From: YA12-FULL-51-18 sp041665305
GTDB taxonomy: Bacteria; Elusimicrobiota; Elusimicrobia; Elusimicrobiales; UBA9959
Length of the DNA: 60,476 bases
Reading direction: 5' to 3'
Assembly: GCA_041665305.1 (NCBI GenBank)
Contig: JBAYJD010000013.1
Coordinates: forward strand, 1 to 60,476
Position numbers and translations under genes: made by a program. The notes under the pieces were generated by a model. That model saw only the letters and a list, made by a program, of their open reading frames with translations, made no database searches and was not told the DNA's origin. This document shows positions 48,668 through 57,300 of the stretch, piece by piece. Each line of letters begins with the position of its first letter. The stretch's first letter is position 1.

Positions 48668-50359
48668 TCAAAATACCGATCCCTTCAACAGGAGCAAATG
48701 TTCCATAAGCGGCCCAAGAGCCAGAGACGGGAAAAATGTCAGTCCCCCCACGATCAGGATCACCGCCGCGAGCAGGACGCCGAAAGTAGGCGTGTCCGTC
48801 GGCAAAGTTCCGGATGAAGGCGGGCATTGTTGTTTCCTGCCCAGGCTGCCCGCTATGGCAAGGCACGGCAGGATCACGGAAAAACGCCCTATGAGCATGG
48901 CTATGCCGAGGCCGATATTATAAAAGGCCGTATTTGCGCTTAATCCGGCGAAAGCGCTGCCGTTATTTCCCGAGGCGGAGCTCCAGGCATACAGTATCTC
49001 GCTTAACCCATGCGGTCCTTTGGCGGAAAGGCTTGTCAGCGCGACCGGGACGGCGCAGGTCAAAGCCGCGCCTGTAAGTATAACCGCGCTTGGCGCCAGG
49101 ATCCCCGCTATTGTCATCTGGATTTCCCGCTTTTCAATTTTCTTGCCGAAATACTCCGGCGTTCGTCCCACCATTAGTCCGCATAGGAACACTGTCAGCA
49201 GAACGAACAGCACCATCCCGTAAATGCCCGCTCCCACGCCGCCGAAAATTATCTCTCCAAGCATGATATTGAACAACGCGACGCCGCCGGAAAGCGGCGA
49301 GAGACTGGAGTGCATGGCATTCACCGAACCGTTTGAGGCGGCGGTAGTGGATACCGACCACAGCACGCTGTTGGTTATGCCGAAGCGGGTCTCCTTGCCT
49401 TCCATCAGTTGTATTCCGCCTGTTGTTGCCGGGGCGGCGTACTCCGAATATAGAGAAACACCCAATCCGACGGCCCAGACAGCGAACATGACGGCAAATA
49501 TTACGCGCCCGTGGCGGATATTGCCGGACATTTTCCCATAGGCGAATACACAGGCGGCCGGCAGCAGGAGCAACGACAACATTTCGATAAAATTAGAGAA
49601 CGGGGTCGGATTTTCCAGCGGATGGCCGCTGTTGGCGTTGAAATAGCCGCCGCCGTTAGTTCCCGCCTGTTTTATCGCCACTTGCGAGGCAACAGGCCCT
49701 AAAGGTATCACTTGTTCAAGGCCCTCCATAGTTCTTACCTTCGTATTTGGCTTAAAGGTTTCCACCACCCCCTGGCCCACCAGTAAAAACGCGACCAGCA
49801 GGGACAGCGGTAATAACACCCTGATCGTAATGCGGGTCATATCCGCCCAAAAATTCCCGACATCATCGCTTTTGTTCGCCATGATCCCGCGCGTCAATGC
49901 GGCAAACACCCCCATTCCAGTGGCCGCGCTCAGGAAATTCTGGACCGTCAATCCCAGCATCTGTGTCAGGTAACTCAAGGCGGTTTCGCCCGCGTATGCC
50001 TGCCAGTTGGTGTTTGTCATGAAGCTCACGGCCGTGTTAAAGGCCAAAGCCCGCTCCACCGGCCCGGCATTATTCGGATTAAGCGGCAGCCTGTGTTGAA
50101 AAAGCTGAAAGAACAACACCGCGAAAAAGCCTAAAGCATTGAACGCCAGCAAAGCCCGCGCATAGCCTTTCCAGTTCATGGGAGTATCAGGGTTTATCCC
50201 GCATAAACGGTAAAGAGATCTCTCAGCGAAGCCGAAGAGCCGGCCTTGAAAAGGGCTTTTGTCTTCCAATACCGCCGCCAGATATTCGCCAAGCGGTTTG
50301 GCTAGGACTATCAGCACGGTTATGTAAAACGCAATTTGCGCAAAATCGTATTTATTCAT
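48668..50359 (-). CDS. kdpA: K+-transporting ATPase channel subunit KdpA
   Basis: 563 residues, about ten membrane helices, with four channel-like repeats including the selectivity-filter segments SFMTNTNWQAY, IKQAGTNGGGYFNANSGHPLENP and SVSTTAASNGSVNAMHSSLSP, and SASGNNGSAFAGL. It selects and passes K+. Start follows the kdpF stop by three bases. Confidence 0.97.
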   Translation of the reverse strand: MNKYDFAQIAFYITVLIVLAKPLGEYLAAVLEDKSPFQGRLFGFAERSLYRLCGINPDTPMNWKGYARALLAFNALGFFAVLFFQLFQHRLPLNPNNAGPVERALAFNTAVSFMTNTNWQAYAGETALSYLTQMLGLTVQNFLSAATGMGVFAALTRGIMANKSDDVGNFWADMTRITIRVLLPLSLLVAFLLVGQGVVETFKPNTKVRTMEGLEQVIPLGPVASQVAIKQAGTNGGGYFNANSGHPLENPTPFSNFIEMLSLLLLPAACVFAYGKMSGNIRHGRVIFAVMFAVWAVGLGVSLYSEYAAPATTGGIQLMEGKETRFGITNSVLWSVSTTAASNGSVNAMHSSLSPLSGGVALFNIMLGEIIFGGVGAGIYGMVLFVLLTVFLCGLMVGRTPEYFGKKIEKREIQMTIAGILAPSAVILTGAALTCAVPVALTSLSAKGPHGLSEILYAWSSASGNNGSAFAGLSANTAFYNIGLGIAMLIGRFSVILPCLAIAGSLGRKQQCPPSSGTLPTDTPTFGVLLAAVILIVGGLTFFPSLALGPLMEHLLLLKGSVF

Positions 50360-50362
50360 AAA

Positions 50363-50446
50363 TCAGAATTTTTCCGGATGGAATACCGCGTAAACCAGGT
50401 ATGCCATTACAAAAACGGCAACGACAAAGGCGATGGTAAAGTTCAT
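50363..50446 (-). CDS. kdpF: K+-transporting ATPase small subunit KdpF
   Basis: 27 residues: MNFTIAFVVAVFVMAYLVYA then VFHPEKF and stop. A single membrane helix with the C-terminal L(V/L)Y(A/T)...(L/F)xPEKF ending is the KdpF signature. It stabilises the KdpABC complex in the inner membrane. It starts the kdp operon, three bases ahead of kdpA. It is too short for ordinary gene-length cut-offs. Confidence 0.93.
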   Translation of the reverse strand: MNFTIAFVVAVFVMAYLVYAVFHPEKF

Positions 50447-50492
50447 AGAATTTCCCAACCCATAATATACATTCTTCCTACAAAGAGCGGAA

Positions 50493-50531
50493 GTAAAAAT
50501 ATGACTTAAACCTGTAAAGATCGCGTAAAGA
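50493..50531 (-). promoter_or_regulatory. Candidate KdpE-binding repeats upstream of kdpF
   Basis: GTAAAGA occurs at 50514-50520 and 50525-50531 (11 bp apart), with a weaker GTAAAAA at 50493-50499 (21 bp further). Direct repeats at 10-11 bp periods are the usual target of OmpR-family regulators. They lie 47-85 bp upstream of kdpF. A promoter is not securely identified; TATATT near 50463 is a candidate -10. Confidence 0.4.
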
Positions 50532-50580
50532 AAAATACGATCGTCGCCGGAGGGTGTTTGTCAGGAAAAATTGCAGTAAA

Positions 50581-50621
50581 CGCAAATCGGCCCACCGAAT
50601 TTTTCGATGGGCCGATTTGCG
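50581..50621 (-). terminator. Terminator-like hairpin behind the fic gene
   Basis: CGCAAATCGGCCCA and TGGGCCGATTTGCG arms (one mismatch inside a longer 18-bp stem) lie 42 bp past the fic stop. On the minus strand a U-rich AATTTTTCC follows only after 12 bases, so it may be an imperfect terminator or processing element. An open frame at 50478-50666 is made of this hairpin. Confidence 0.55.
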
Positions 50622-50662
50622 GGTGCATTTCAACAGAGCCTTACGCCATTGCAAAAGAGAGC

Positions 50663-51775
50663 TCACTTATCCGGCAACAAGAGTGAGTAGCTGGTGCTGC
50701 GGCCGCCGGCAGGGTCTTTCCGCATGATACCTTTTTCCACCAAGTCCATAATGTCCCTCTGGGCGGTATCCTGAGAACAGTCAGCAATTTTAGCCCATTT
50801 GGTGGAAGTCAGTTTACCGGGAAAGCCGTCCAATAATTTATTTATCATCAGGCGCTGCCGTTCGTTTAGTTCGCAGGAAATCCATGTCTTCCAAAACCGG
50901 TCCTTTCTAAAAACAAGAGAGAGTGAATTCTCCGTGTCCTCGATAGCGCGGTCCAGGCAGCCGATAAACCACACCAGCCATTCGGTGATATCCAGTCCGC
51001 CTTTTTGCGTTTGCTCAAGGATAGAGTAATACTTGTTGCGTTCTTTGCGTATCTGCGCGGACATACTGTAAAAACGACGAGGAGAGGATTCGGCACGGGC
51101 CAAGGCCCAATCTGCGATCGCACGCGCAATACGCCCGTTCCCATCATCAAAGGGATGTATCGTAACAAACCACAAGTGGACGATAGCAGCCTTCAAAAGA
51201 GGATCTTCATCGCCTGTCGCATTAACCCATTTTAAAAAAACGTCCATTTCCGCCGGGAGCAATTCTGCGGACGGCGCCTGATAATGAACCTTCTCCCGTC
51301 CTATCGCGCCGGAAACAACCTGCATGGGACCATTTGCGTCGTCGCGCCAAGTCCCGGTCTTAATTCTGTCAGTGCCGGGTGCCTCCGGAGTAAAAAGCAG
51401 CGTGTGCCAGAGGCATAGCCGTTCTTTGGTAAGCGGCTTGTTATAATTTTGAGCGGCCTCAAGAGCCATTTCAACCACTCCGTCTACCCGGCGGTCAGCC
51501 GGGACCATGCCCGCAATTGCCATGCCAAGCCGGCGAGCTATTGAGGAGCGCACCTGTTGCGTGTTTAGAACTTCCCCCTCTATCTCGCTGGATTTAATTA
51601 CATCTGAGGTAAGTGTCCCCAATACGGCTGCATCGCGTTGTGGAAACCCCAAACTTTCCATGCGGCCAAAAAGACGGCCCTGTCTATTGTGAACCGCAGC
51701 CAGGGGCAGAGCAATGACTTCACGGTTCCAGTGAAATTTAGGCCAATCGGCTTCTTGATAGATGTAGTGCCTCAT
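50663..51775 (-). CDS. Fic-domain protein with N-terminal inhibitory helix and C-terminal winged helix
   Basis: 370 residues from the ATG at 51775 (AAGGTG six bases upstream), rather than the GTG at 51784. A Fic active site HPFDDGNGRIAR at 207-218 supplies the catalytic His and phosphate-binding Asn-Gly-Arg, so AMP or another nucleotide could be transferred to a hydroxyl. SSEIEG at 62-67 fits the class II auto-inhibitory motif (S/T)xxxE(G/N). The C-terminal about 75 residues (LTSTKWAKIADCSQDTAQRDIMDLVEKG) form a winged helix that should bind DNA. The N-terminal domain resembles DUF4172. Its promoter carries four copies of one half-site, so auto-regulation is likely. No antitoxin partner gene is adjacent. 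Confidence 0.9.
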   Translation of the reverse strand: MRHYIYQEADWPKFHWNREVIALPLAAVHNRQGRLFGRMESLGFPQRDAAVLGTLTSDVIKSSEIEGEVLNTQQVRSSIARRLGMAIAGMVPADRRVDGVVEMALEAAQNYNKPLTKERLCLWHTLLFTPEAPGTDRIKTGTWRDDANGPMQVVSGAIGREKVHYQAPSAELLPAEMDVFLKWVNATGDEDPLLKAAIVHLWFVTIHPFDDGNGRIARAIADWALARAESSPRRFYSMSAQIRKERNKYYSILEQTQKGGLDITEWLVWFIGCLDRAIEDTENSLSLVFRKDRFWKTWISCELNERQRLMINKLLDGFPGKLTSTKWAKIADCSQDTAQRDIMDLVEKGIMRKDPAGGRSTSYSLLLPDK

Positions 51776-51785
51776 TCTACGCACC

Positions 51786-51853
51786 TTATGCGGATATTAT
51801 AGCCCCTAATCTCCGCATAGTCAAGGCTATTATCCGCATAATATGCGGATAAT
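51786..51853 (-). promoter_or_regulatory. fic promoter with four operator half-sites
   Basis: Minus strand: TTGACT (51819-51824), 17-base spacer, TATAAT (51796-51801), an almost perfect sigma-70 promoter. The word TATGCGGATA (or its complement) recurs at 51786-51800, 51812-51819 (shorter), 51831-51840 and 51842-51853. The last two form a 25-bp perfect palindrome (51829-51853) just upstream of the -35. One half-site is in the spacer and one spans the start of transcription. Confidence 0.8.
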
Positions 51854-51907
51854 ACGATTTAACCACATATTTCAAGCATACAAGATTGCATTTGATTGGC
51901 CATATAA

Positions 51908-51999
51908 ACACAAAACCCCGGGCTTGCGCCCAGGGCATGGTCCTGATATTGCTTGTTCCAGGTTCGAAACTCAAATTCGGTTGCCCAACAACCACTACT
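51908..51999 (-). ncRNA. Small RNA, copy B of a two-copy family
   Basis: About 90 nt, leftward, with its own promoter at 52006-52034 and terminator hairpin 51916-51935 (CCCUGGGC-GCAA-GCCCGGGG) followed by TTTTGTGTTT. Nearly identical to copy A over the 3' 68 nt; the 5' 25 nt differ but both can form small hairpins (here GGUUG-N5-CAACC). It ends about 50 bp before the fic promoter, which is complete on its own, so the RNA is probably a free-standing transcript and not a fic leader. It fills most of the 340-bp gap between fic and pbpC. Confidence 0.75.
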
Positions 52000-52005
52000 A
52001 AGATT

Positions 52006-52034
52006 AGTATAGCATTTTGTTTAAACTTTAACAA
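52006..52034 (-). promoter_or_regulatory. Promoter of small RNA copy B
   Basis: Minus strand: TTGTTA (52029-52034), 17-base spacer containing GTTTAAAC, TATACT (52006-52011). The spacer also matches copy A at most positions, so the promoter is part of the duplicated unit. Confidence 0.75.
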
Positions 52035-52115
52035 GCAAAATATCTTTCCCTCGCCCCATAGTCCGCATTCCCAAGACAGCCTCCCGCATCATTTCCACTT
52101 TCCCATAACATTGTG

Positions 52116-54263
52116 CTATTTTAACACCATAAAACTAACTGGGACGGAGATAAAAGACTTGCCGTTGCGCAAAAGCGTAAAATAAGCCCGGTGTGAACCC
52201 GGCTTCAGTTGCCAGGCCACGCTTTGTCCCCGCTCCGGCAGGGGCAGGGAATCCACTGACCAGACTATATCGGGGCTTTCTTCCGTCGCCTTCAGAAAAA
52301 ACGCCTGTGCCGCTTGCGGCATATGCGGGTCCAGTTTAAAAATATCCCCGTCCTTAGGGAAGTTAATGGTCGGTTTTTCCTTAGGCAGAGCTTGAGCGAG
52401 CAGTTGTTGCGGCCCTCTGTGCTCGTGGCATTGCGCCGAAGGGGCATTGGCTGCCGTAAAAATCTCGTCTATCGTGGCCGGGCAGAACGCCGACGGCAGC
52501 AGCCCGGAAACCGGACAGATCCGCGCCGTCTTTACGGTCAGCGGCCGCCGGAAAGATGTTGACGGATAAATGCGGTTCAGCCCCAGCGCCACTTCCTTGA
52601 GTACAGGGGCAGCGCCGGTGATCCCTGAAACTTTGCGCATGGGACTGCCGTCGAAATTGCCTACCCAGACGCCAACCGTCCATTCGGGAGTATAACCGAC
52701 GGCCCAGTTGTCACGGTAGTCTTTAGTGGTGCCGGTCTTGCCCGCAAAAGCGAACGGGAGATTGAACGCTGAGTTCACTCCGAAAGCCGGCGCCCTAGCG
52801 GAATTGTCCGAAAGGATATCCGATATTATATAAGCCTCGTTGCGGCCGATGAAGCGGCGTGGGGGCTCGCCGGAACCGTCCGTAGTGAACTTGGCCGGCA
52901 GCCAGATGCCGCCCCGGGCCAGAGACGCATAAGCGTTGGCAAGCTCCAGCAAGGTCACCTCACCGTTCCCCAGAGCAAGCCCCTCGCCGTAAAACTCTGC
53001 GGTTTTGCTCAGCGAATCAAAACCCGCGTCGTGAAGTTCAGCCAGCAAAGCCGGCACTCCGATCTTTTGGGCCAGGCGCACCGCGGGCACATTATAGGAA
53101 CAGGCAAGTGCCTCCCTGATACGCACCTTGCCGTGGAAGGTCTTATCATAGTTGAACGGGGTATGACCGCCGGCCGCATAAAGAGGTTCGTCCTCGAGGA
53201 TGTCCGACGCCTTTGCCCCTTTTGACAGGGCAAGAGCGTATAAAAAAGGTTTAAGAGCGGACCCCGGCTGACGCGGAGCGGTAACCCCGTCAATCTGCCC
53301 CTCGTTGGCGGCGTCAAAAAAATCATTGGAGCCTACCCAGGCGAGCACCTCCCCGGTGGCGTTGTTCATGACAAGCACGGCGCCGTTCGTAACGTGATTG
53401 GCCGCCTGGAGTTCCGCAAGGTGGTTTTTGAGGGCTTCCACCGCGAATTCCTGCACGCGCAGGTCCAGCGTGGTCTGTATACCGCCCGAACCCGGCGCCA
53501 CATGCTTCAGCACATGATCGGAGAAATGCGGAGCCTCGAAATATCTGATCTTTTCCTTGATGTTCAATTTTTCCACGAACGCCGAAGCGTAATTTTCCCC
53601 GTCGATCAAGCCGAGGTCCAGCATGCGGCGCAGAATAAAACGCTGGCGGGTCGAAGCTTCAGCCGGGTGTTTATACGGGTCGTAATTTACCGGGGATTTA
53701 GGTATGCCGGCGATCATCGCCGCCTGCGCAAGACTTATGTCTTTTACCGGCAGGCCGAAATAGGTTTCAGCGGCGGCCCCGGCCCCTGTCAAAAGATTGC
53801 CGTACGAAACACTGTTGAAATAGCCTTCAAGTATTTCCTCCTTGCTATGCCCGGCTTCAAGTCGCAGGGCTGAAACCATTTCGGAAAGCTTGACCCAAAA
53901 AGTGCGCGGCCTTGGTTCCAGGGCCCGGGCCAATTGCTGAGTTATGGTCGAAGCGCCGGACACCGTGCGGCCGCTTTTGGAATTCTGCCAGAAAGCGCGT
54001 GCTATGGAACGGAAGTCCACGCCGATATGCGAAAAATACCGTTTATCCTCCGCGGCCACGGTAGCCAGCACCAGCCAAGGCGATATTTCCTGCAGCGTCA
54101 CCGGCAGGCAGATGGAAGCCGCGGCGCCATCCAGGTAGGCGCGTATCGGCCTGCCGTAGCGGTCCGTTATCTGCGTCGATGCTTTTGACGCCGGCACCGC
54201 AGGCGCGGCCGCCACCCTTGGCTGAGCGGCCAGCAGGATTACCGCCAGATAAACATTCAGCAC
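52116..54263 (-). CDS. pbpC: Penicillin-binding protein 1C
   Basis: 715 residues. Signal/anchor at 1-20, glycosyltransferase family 51 domain (about 50-220) with TVAAEDKRYFSHIGVD, GASTITQQLAR and GYFNSVSYGN, transpeptidase domain (about 260-560) with PGSALKPFLYAL (SxxK), SYN (ACSYNVPAV) and KTGTT (AGKTGTTKDYRDNW), and the PBP1C C-terminal domain. It polymerises and can cross-link peptidoglycan on the periplasmic side. It follows the alpha-2-macroglobulin gene by 57 bp, the arrangement known from the yfhM-pbpC pair. Not recognised as truncated. Confidence 0.94.
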   Translation of the reverse strand: MLNVYLAVILLAAQPRVAAAPAVPASKASTQITDRYGRPIRAYLDGAAASICLPVTLQEISPWLVLATVAAEDKRYFSHIGVDFRSIARAFWQNSKSGRTVSGASTITQQLARALEPRPRTFWVKLSEMVSALRLEAGHSKEEILEGYFNSVSYGNLLTGAGAAAETYFGLPVKDISLAQAAMIAGIPKSPVNYDPYKHPAEASTRQRFILRRMLDLGLIDGENYASAFVEKLNIKEKIRYFEAPHFSDHVLKHVAPGSGGIQTTLDLRVQEFAVEALKNHLAELQAANHVTNGAVLVMNNATGEVLAWVGSNDFFDAANEGQIDGVTAPRQPGSALKPFLYALALSKGAKASDILEDEPLYAAGGHTPFNYDKTFHGKVRIREALACSYNVPAVRLAQKIGVPALLAELHDAGFDSLSKTAEFYGEGLALGNGEVTLLELANAYASLARGGIWLPAKFTTDGSGEPPRRFIGRNEAYIISDILSDNSARAPAFGVNSAFNLPFAFAGKTGTTKDYRDNWAVGYTPEWTVGVWVGNFDGSPMRKVSGITGAAPVLKEVALGLNRIYPSTSFRRPLTVKTARICPVSGLLPSAFCPATIDEIFTAANAPSAQCHEHRGPQQLLAQALPKEKPTINFPKDGDIFKLDPHMPQAAQAFFLKATEESPDIVWSVDSLPLPERGQSVAWQLKPGSHRAYFTLLRNGKSFISVPVSFMVLK

Positions 54264-54320
54264 GAGATGACCTCTAAAACGTTCGATAGCTATTATAAAC
54301 CCAGCCGCTTTGATCCCGGA

Positions 54321-57300
54321 CTACTTTTCTATTTCCACTTCGGACGCGGCGGTGCGGCCGAAGATTTCGGGCTCGTACATGCCTTCCACCAGCCCGGAAG
54401 GCCAGTAATATTTCCCGGGAGTGGTGGCCTGTACTATATAGGAATACTTATGTTCGCCCGCTGTGAGATAATCGGCAAAGATAAGCATGCGGTCGTTATA
54501 GCGCTCGGCCCGGGCAAACTCGCCCCAGCCGCCTCCCCGCGCGCTCTTGCCAGCCAGAGCGCGCGCGTCCTCCGAACTTTCCACCGCGAACGCGGTGTTC
54601 ACGATCTCGAAGCCCGCCGGCACCGGATCGTTGACCGCCACAAAGGTGCGGTCCTGCGGAGTTTTCACGGTAATGGTCATGACCGCGCGCGCCCCGGCCG
54701 TAAAAGGCCCGGATCCGCCGGTCATCGGTTTTATCTCACGGCTTATTTCAAACCCCTCTGAGGCCGGTTTATCGCGTTTAGCCGGGACAAAGCCCATCCT
54801 GAGCGTGTAATACAGCCTCCCCGTGCCCGTCTTTGTAAATACAAGCTGGGTTTTATCTCCGTCCCCGAACACCAGCGGGAACGGGAAATTTTTCTCAGTC
54901 GCGTTCAGCGACCGCCCGATGAACTTTTTCCCCATGAGCATGCGCGGTGCGCCTTCCTTTCGCGAAACCACTGCCGTAAAGGAAGGTTCCTCTTTTTCGT
55001 AGCGGCGGAAGAAAGTCTCAAAAGCGCGCAGCGACCATGAATTTTCCTGCGTGGTACGCCAGCGCCCCTTATCCCTCCGCTCGGTAGTCAGCCACTGTAC
55101 GGCTTTCTCATCGCCCGGGAAACCGCCATCGGCTTCGATCATCGCGTCCAGCATCACGGCGGTGGTCTTTACCGGCGTATTGTGGATCCAGGGCATGGCT
55201 TCCGCATCCTCAAAATGCAGTTGCGTGGGCGAATAACGCGCCTGCGTCATAATCTCCGCTGACAGCTTTTTGGCGGAGGCCTCGTTAAAGTTCAGCAGCT
55301 TGGCCGCCTTCACCATGTAGGCCTTGGCAAGGTACGGCAACTGGTCGCGCTTCATATACAGCCGGTTGAAATACGCGCTCGTATTCTCACCGTTCATAGC
55401 CAGCGCATAAACGGCGTAGGCGCGCGCGGCGTAGTCCTCGCTCACACTGTAGGGGTACGCCCAATCGGTCTGCTGGGAACCCAAATACTGCGTCAGCCAC
55501 TTTACCGCCTTCCCTATCACAGCGGAGTCCACAGCATACCCCTCTTTGACCGCGAGCGCGGAAGCTTCAAGCGTGTAAGCGGTCAGGTAGGGGTCCGGAA
55601 GATAACAATAATCTGTCCAGTAGCAGAAACCGCCGGAAGGATGCTGGTATTGCGGCAGTTGGGTAAACACCTTCTGGGTTTCGGCTTTAAGGGTGCCCAG
55701 GCTACCGAGCTTGAAGGTCTCGATGAGTTCGGCGCCGGTTATAACCGGGATGGAGCGGGAAAGCTTCTGCTCGAGGCAGCCGTATGGATATTCCAGCAGA
55801 TAGCGCGCGCCCTCGGTAAGCCCGCTCAGGGCGGTCGGCGAAAGCGACACCAGAAGGTCCCCTTCCGCGCCGGGGTAGGGCCGCAGCAGCATTTCCTCGC
55901 TCACTTCCTGGGATACGCCGCTTGTGGCCGCATATTCGCGCGGCTCCCATGTTTTGACGGGAACGCTCCACTCAAGCCCGTCGGTTTCCGCACCGGCGGC
56001 AGCCCGGAACCGGAAAATGGTCTCGCCCGGGGTTTCTGCCGTGCATTTCCAGGTGGACTCAGCGGCTTTGCCGCTTTCAACGGCCACCTCCCGGGACTCC
56101 TCGCCTTTTACCAGTACGGCGGTACCGCTGCTCTCTATCGAAAGGGAGACAGCGGCGGCATTCGGCGCGTAGTTATGGATAACCACGCCGCAGTCAAAGG
56201 TGTCTCCCACGCGGGCCAGGCGCGGCATGCTGGGCCGAAGTATAAGCGGCTTTGAAACCGTAAGCGACACGTCCCCGGAGCCGAAGGTCTTCCCCGAACT
56301 GGCGACAGCCATCAGCCGGAAACGGGTTAGGCTGTCCGGGAGCTTGAACGATACCCGGGCCCTGCCGTCCGCGCCGGTCCTCACTGACGGGTTCCAATAC
56401 GCCGTAGGAATAAAGTTCGAGCGCAGGTCTATGCCGGCCAGCGCCGCGCCTCCGCCCCCGCCGCGGGATTCGCCCTTTTCGCCGTAACTGCGCTGGCCGA
56501 TAATATGCAGGCGTGAATCCGCGGTTAAAACATTCAGCGGTCGGGGCCCGTAGAACGCGGAAAAGACGTCCGGGGTCGCATAACCGGTAAGACTGAGAAC
56601 ACCTTCATCCACTGCGAAGATCGTGAACTCGGAAACGGCCGGCCTGCCGGCCTCGTCCACAGCTTTGACGTCCAGTTTAACTTCCTGTCCAGGCCGATAA
56701 TCGGACTTATCGCTTTTCAGCATTACCGACAGCCGACGCCCGGCGGGACTCACTTTCAGCGAAACATAGCCGAACTTGGCCTGCGGCTTTGAAAGATCAT
56801 CTTCCCCGCTCTCCGAGAATTTCTGATCGGCGGCACGGCCTTTTATAAGTATCACGCTCACGTAGGCATTAGGGAGGTATTTTTCTTTGATCGGCACGGT
56901 TATAAAGTCCGCACCGCCTTTGGTCGTGGTCACCCAGCGGTCCAACACTCCCTCGCGCTCCACCGTCACAAGAGCCTGGGCCTCGTCGTACGGAGACTTC
57001 ACCATTATTTTAGCGGTCTCGCCGGGGTTAAGCTCTGACTTCTCCGCGACCAGCTCAATAATGTCGGAATCTTCCCGCGCCCACCATGCGTTGCCTTTGC
57101 CGAACACATAAAAACTGAATGAAGTCTCGGTCTTGCGGTCTTCTTCATCCTTGCCTGCCACGCTGAAAATATAATAGCCGCCCTCGTTCGGGGTGAAAGC
57201 CCAGGTCTCCGTCGACGCAGTGGTGGTAAAAGACAAGGTTGAGACCACCGTATCCTTACTCTGGCTGACCCATTCAAGGCGCCCCCCCAGACCTGCGCGT

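Noticed and set aside
50478..50666. 62-residue minus-strand frame behind fic
   Set aside because: Made largely of the 50581-50621 hairpin; very basic, no homologue recognised.
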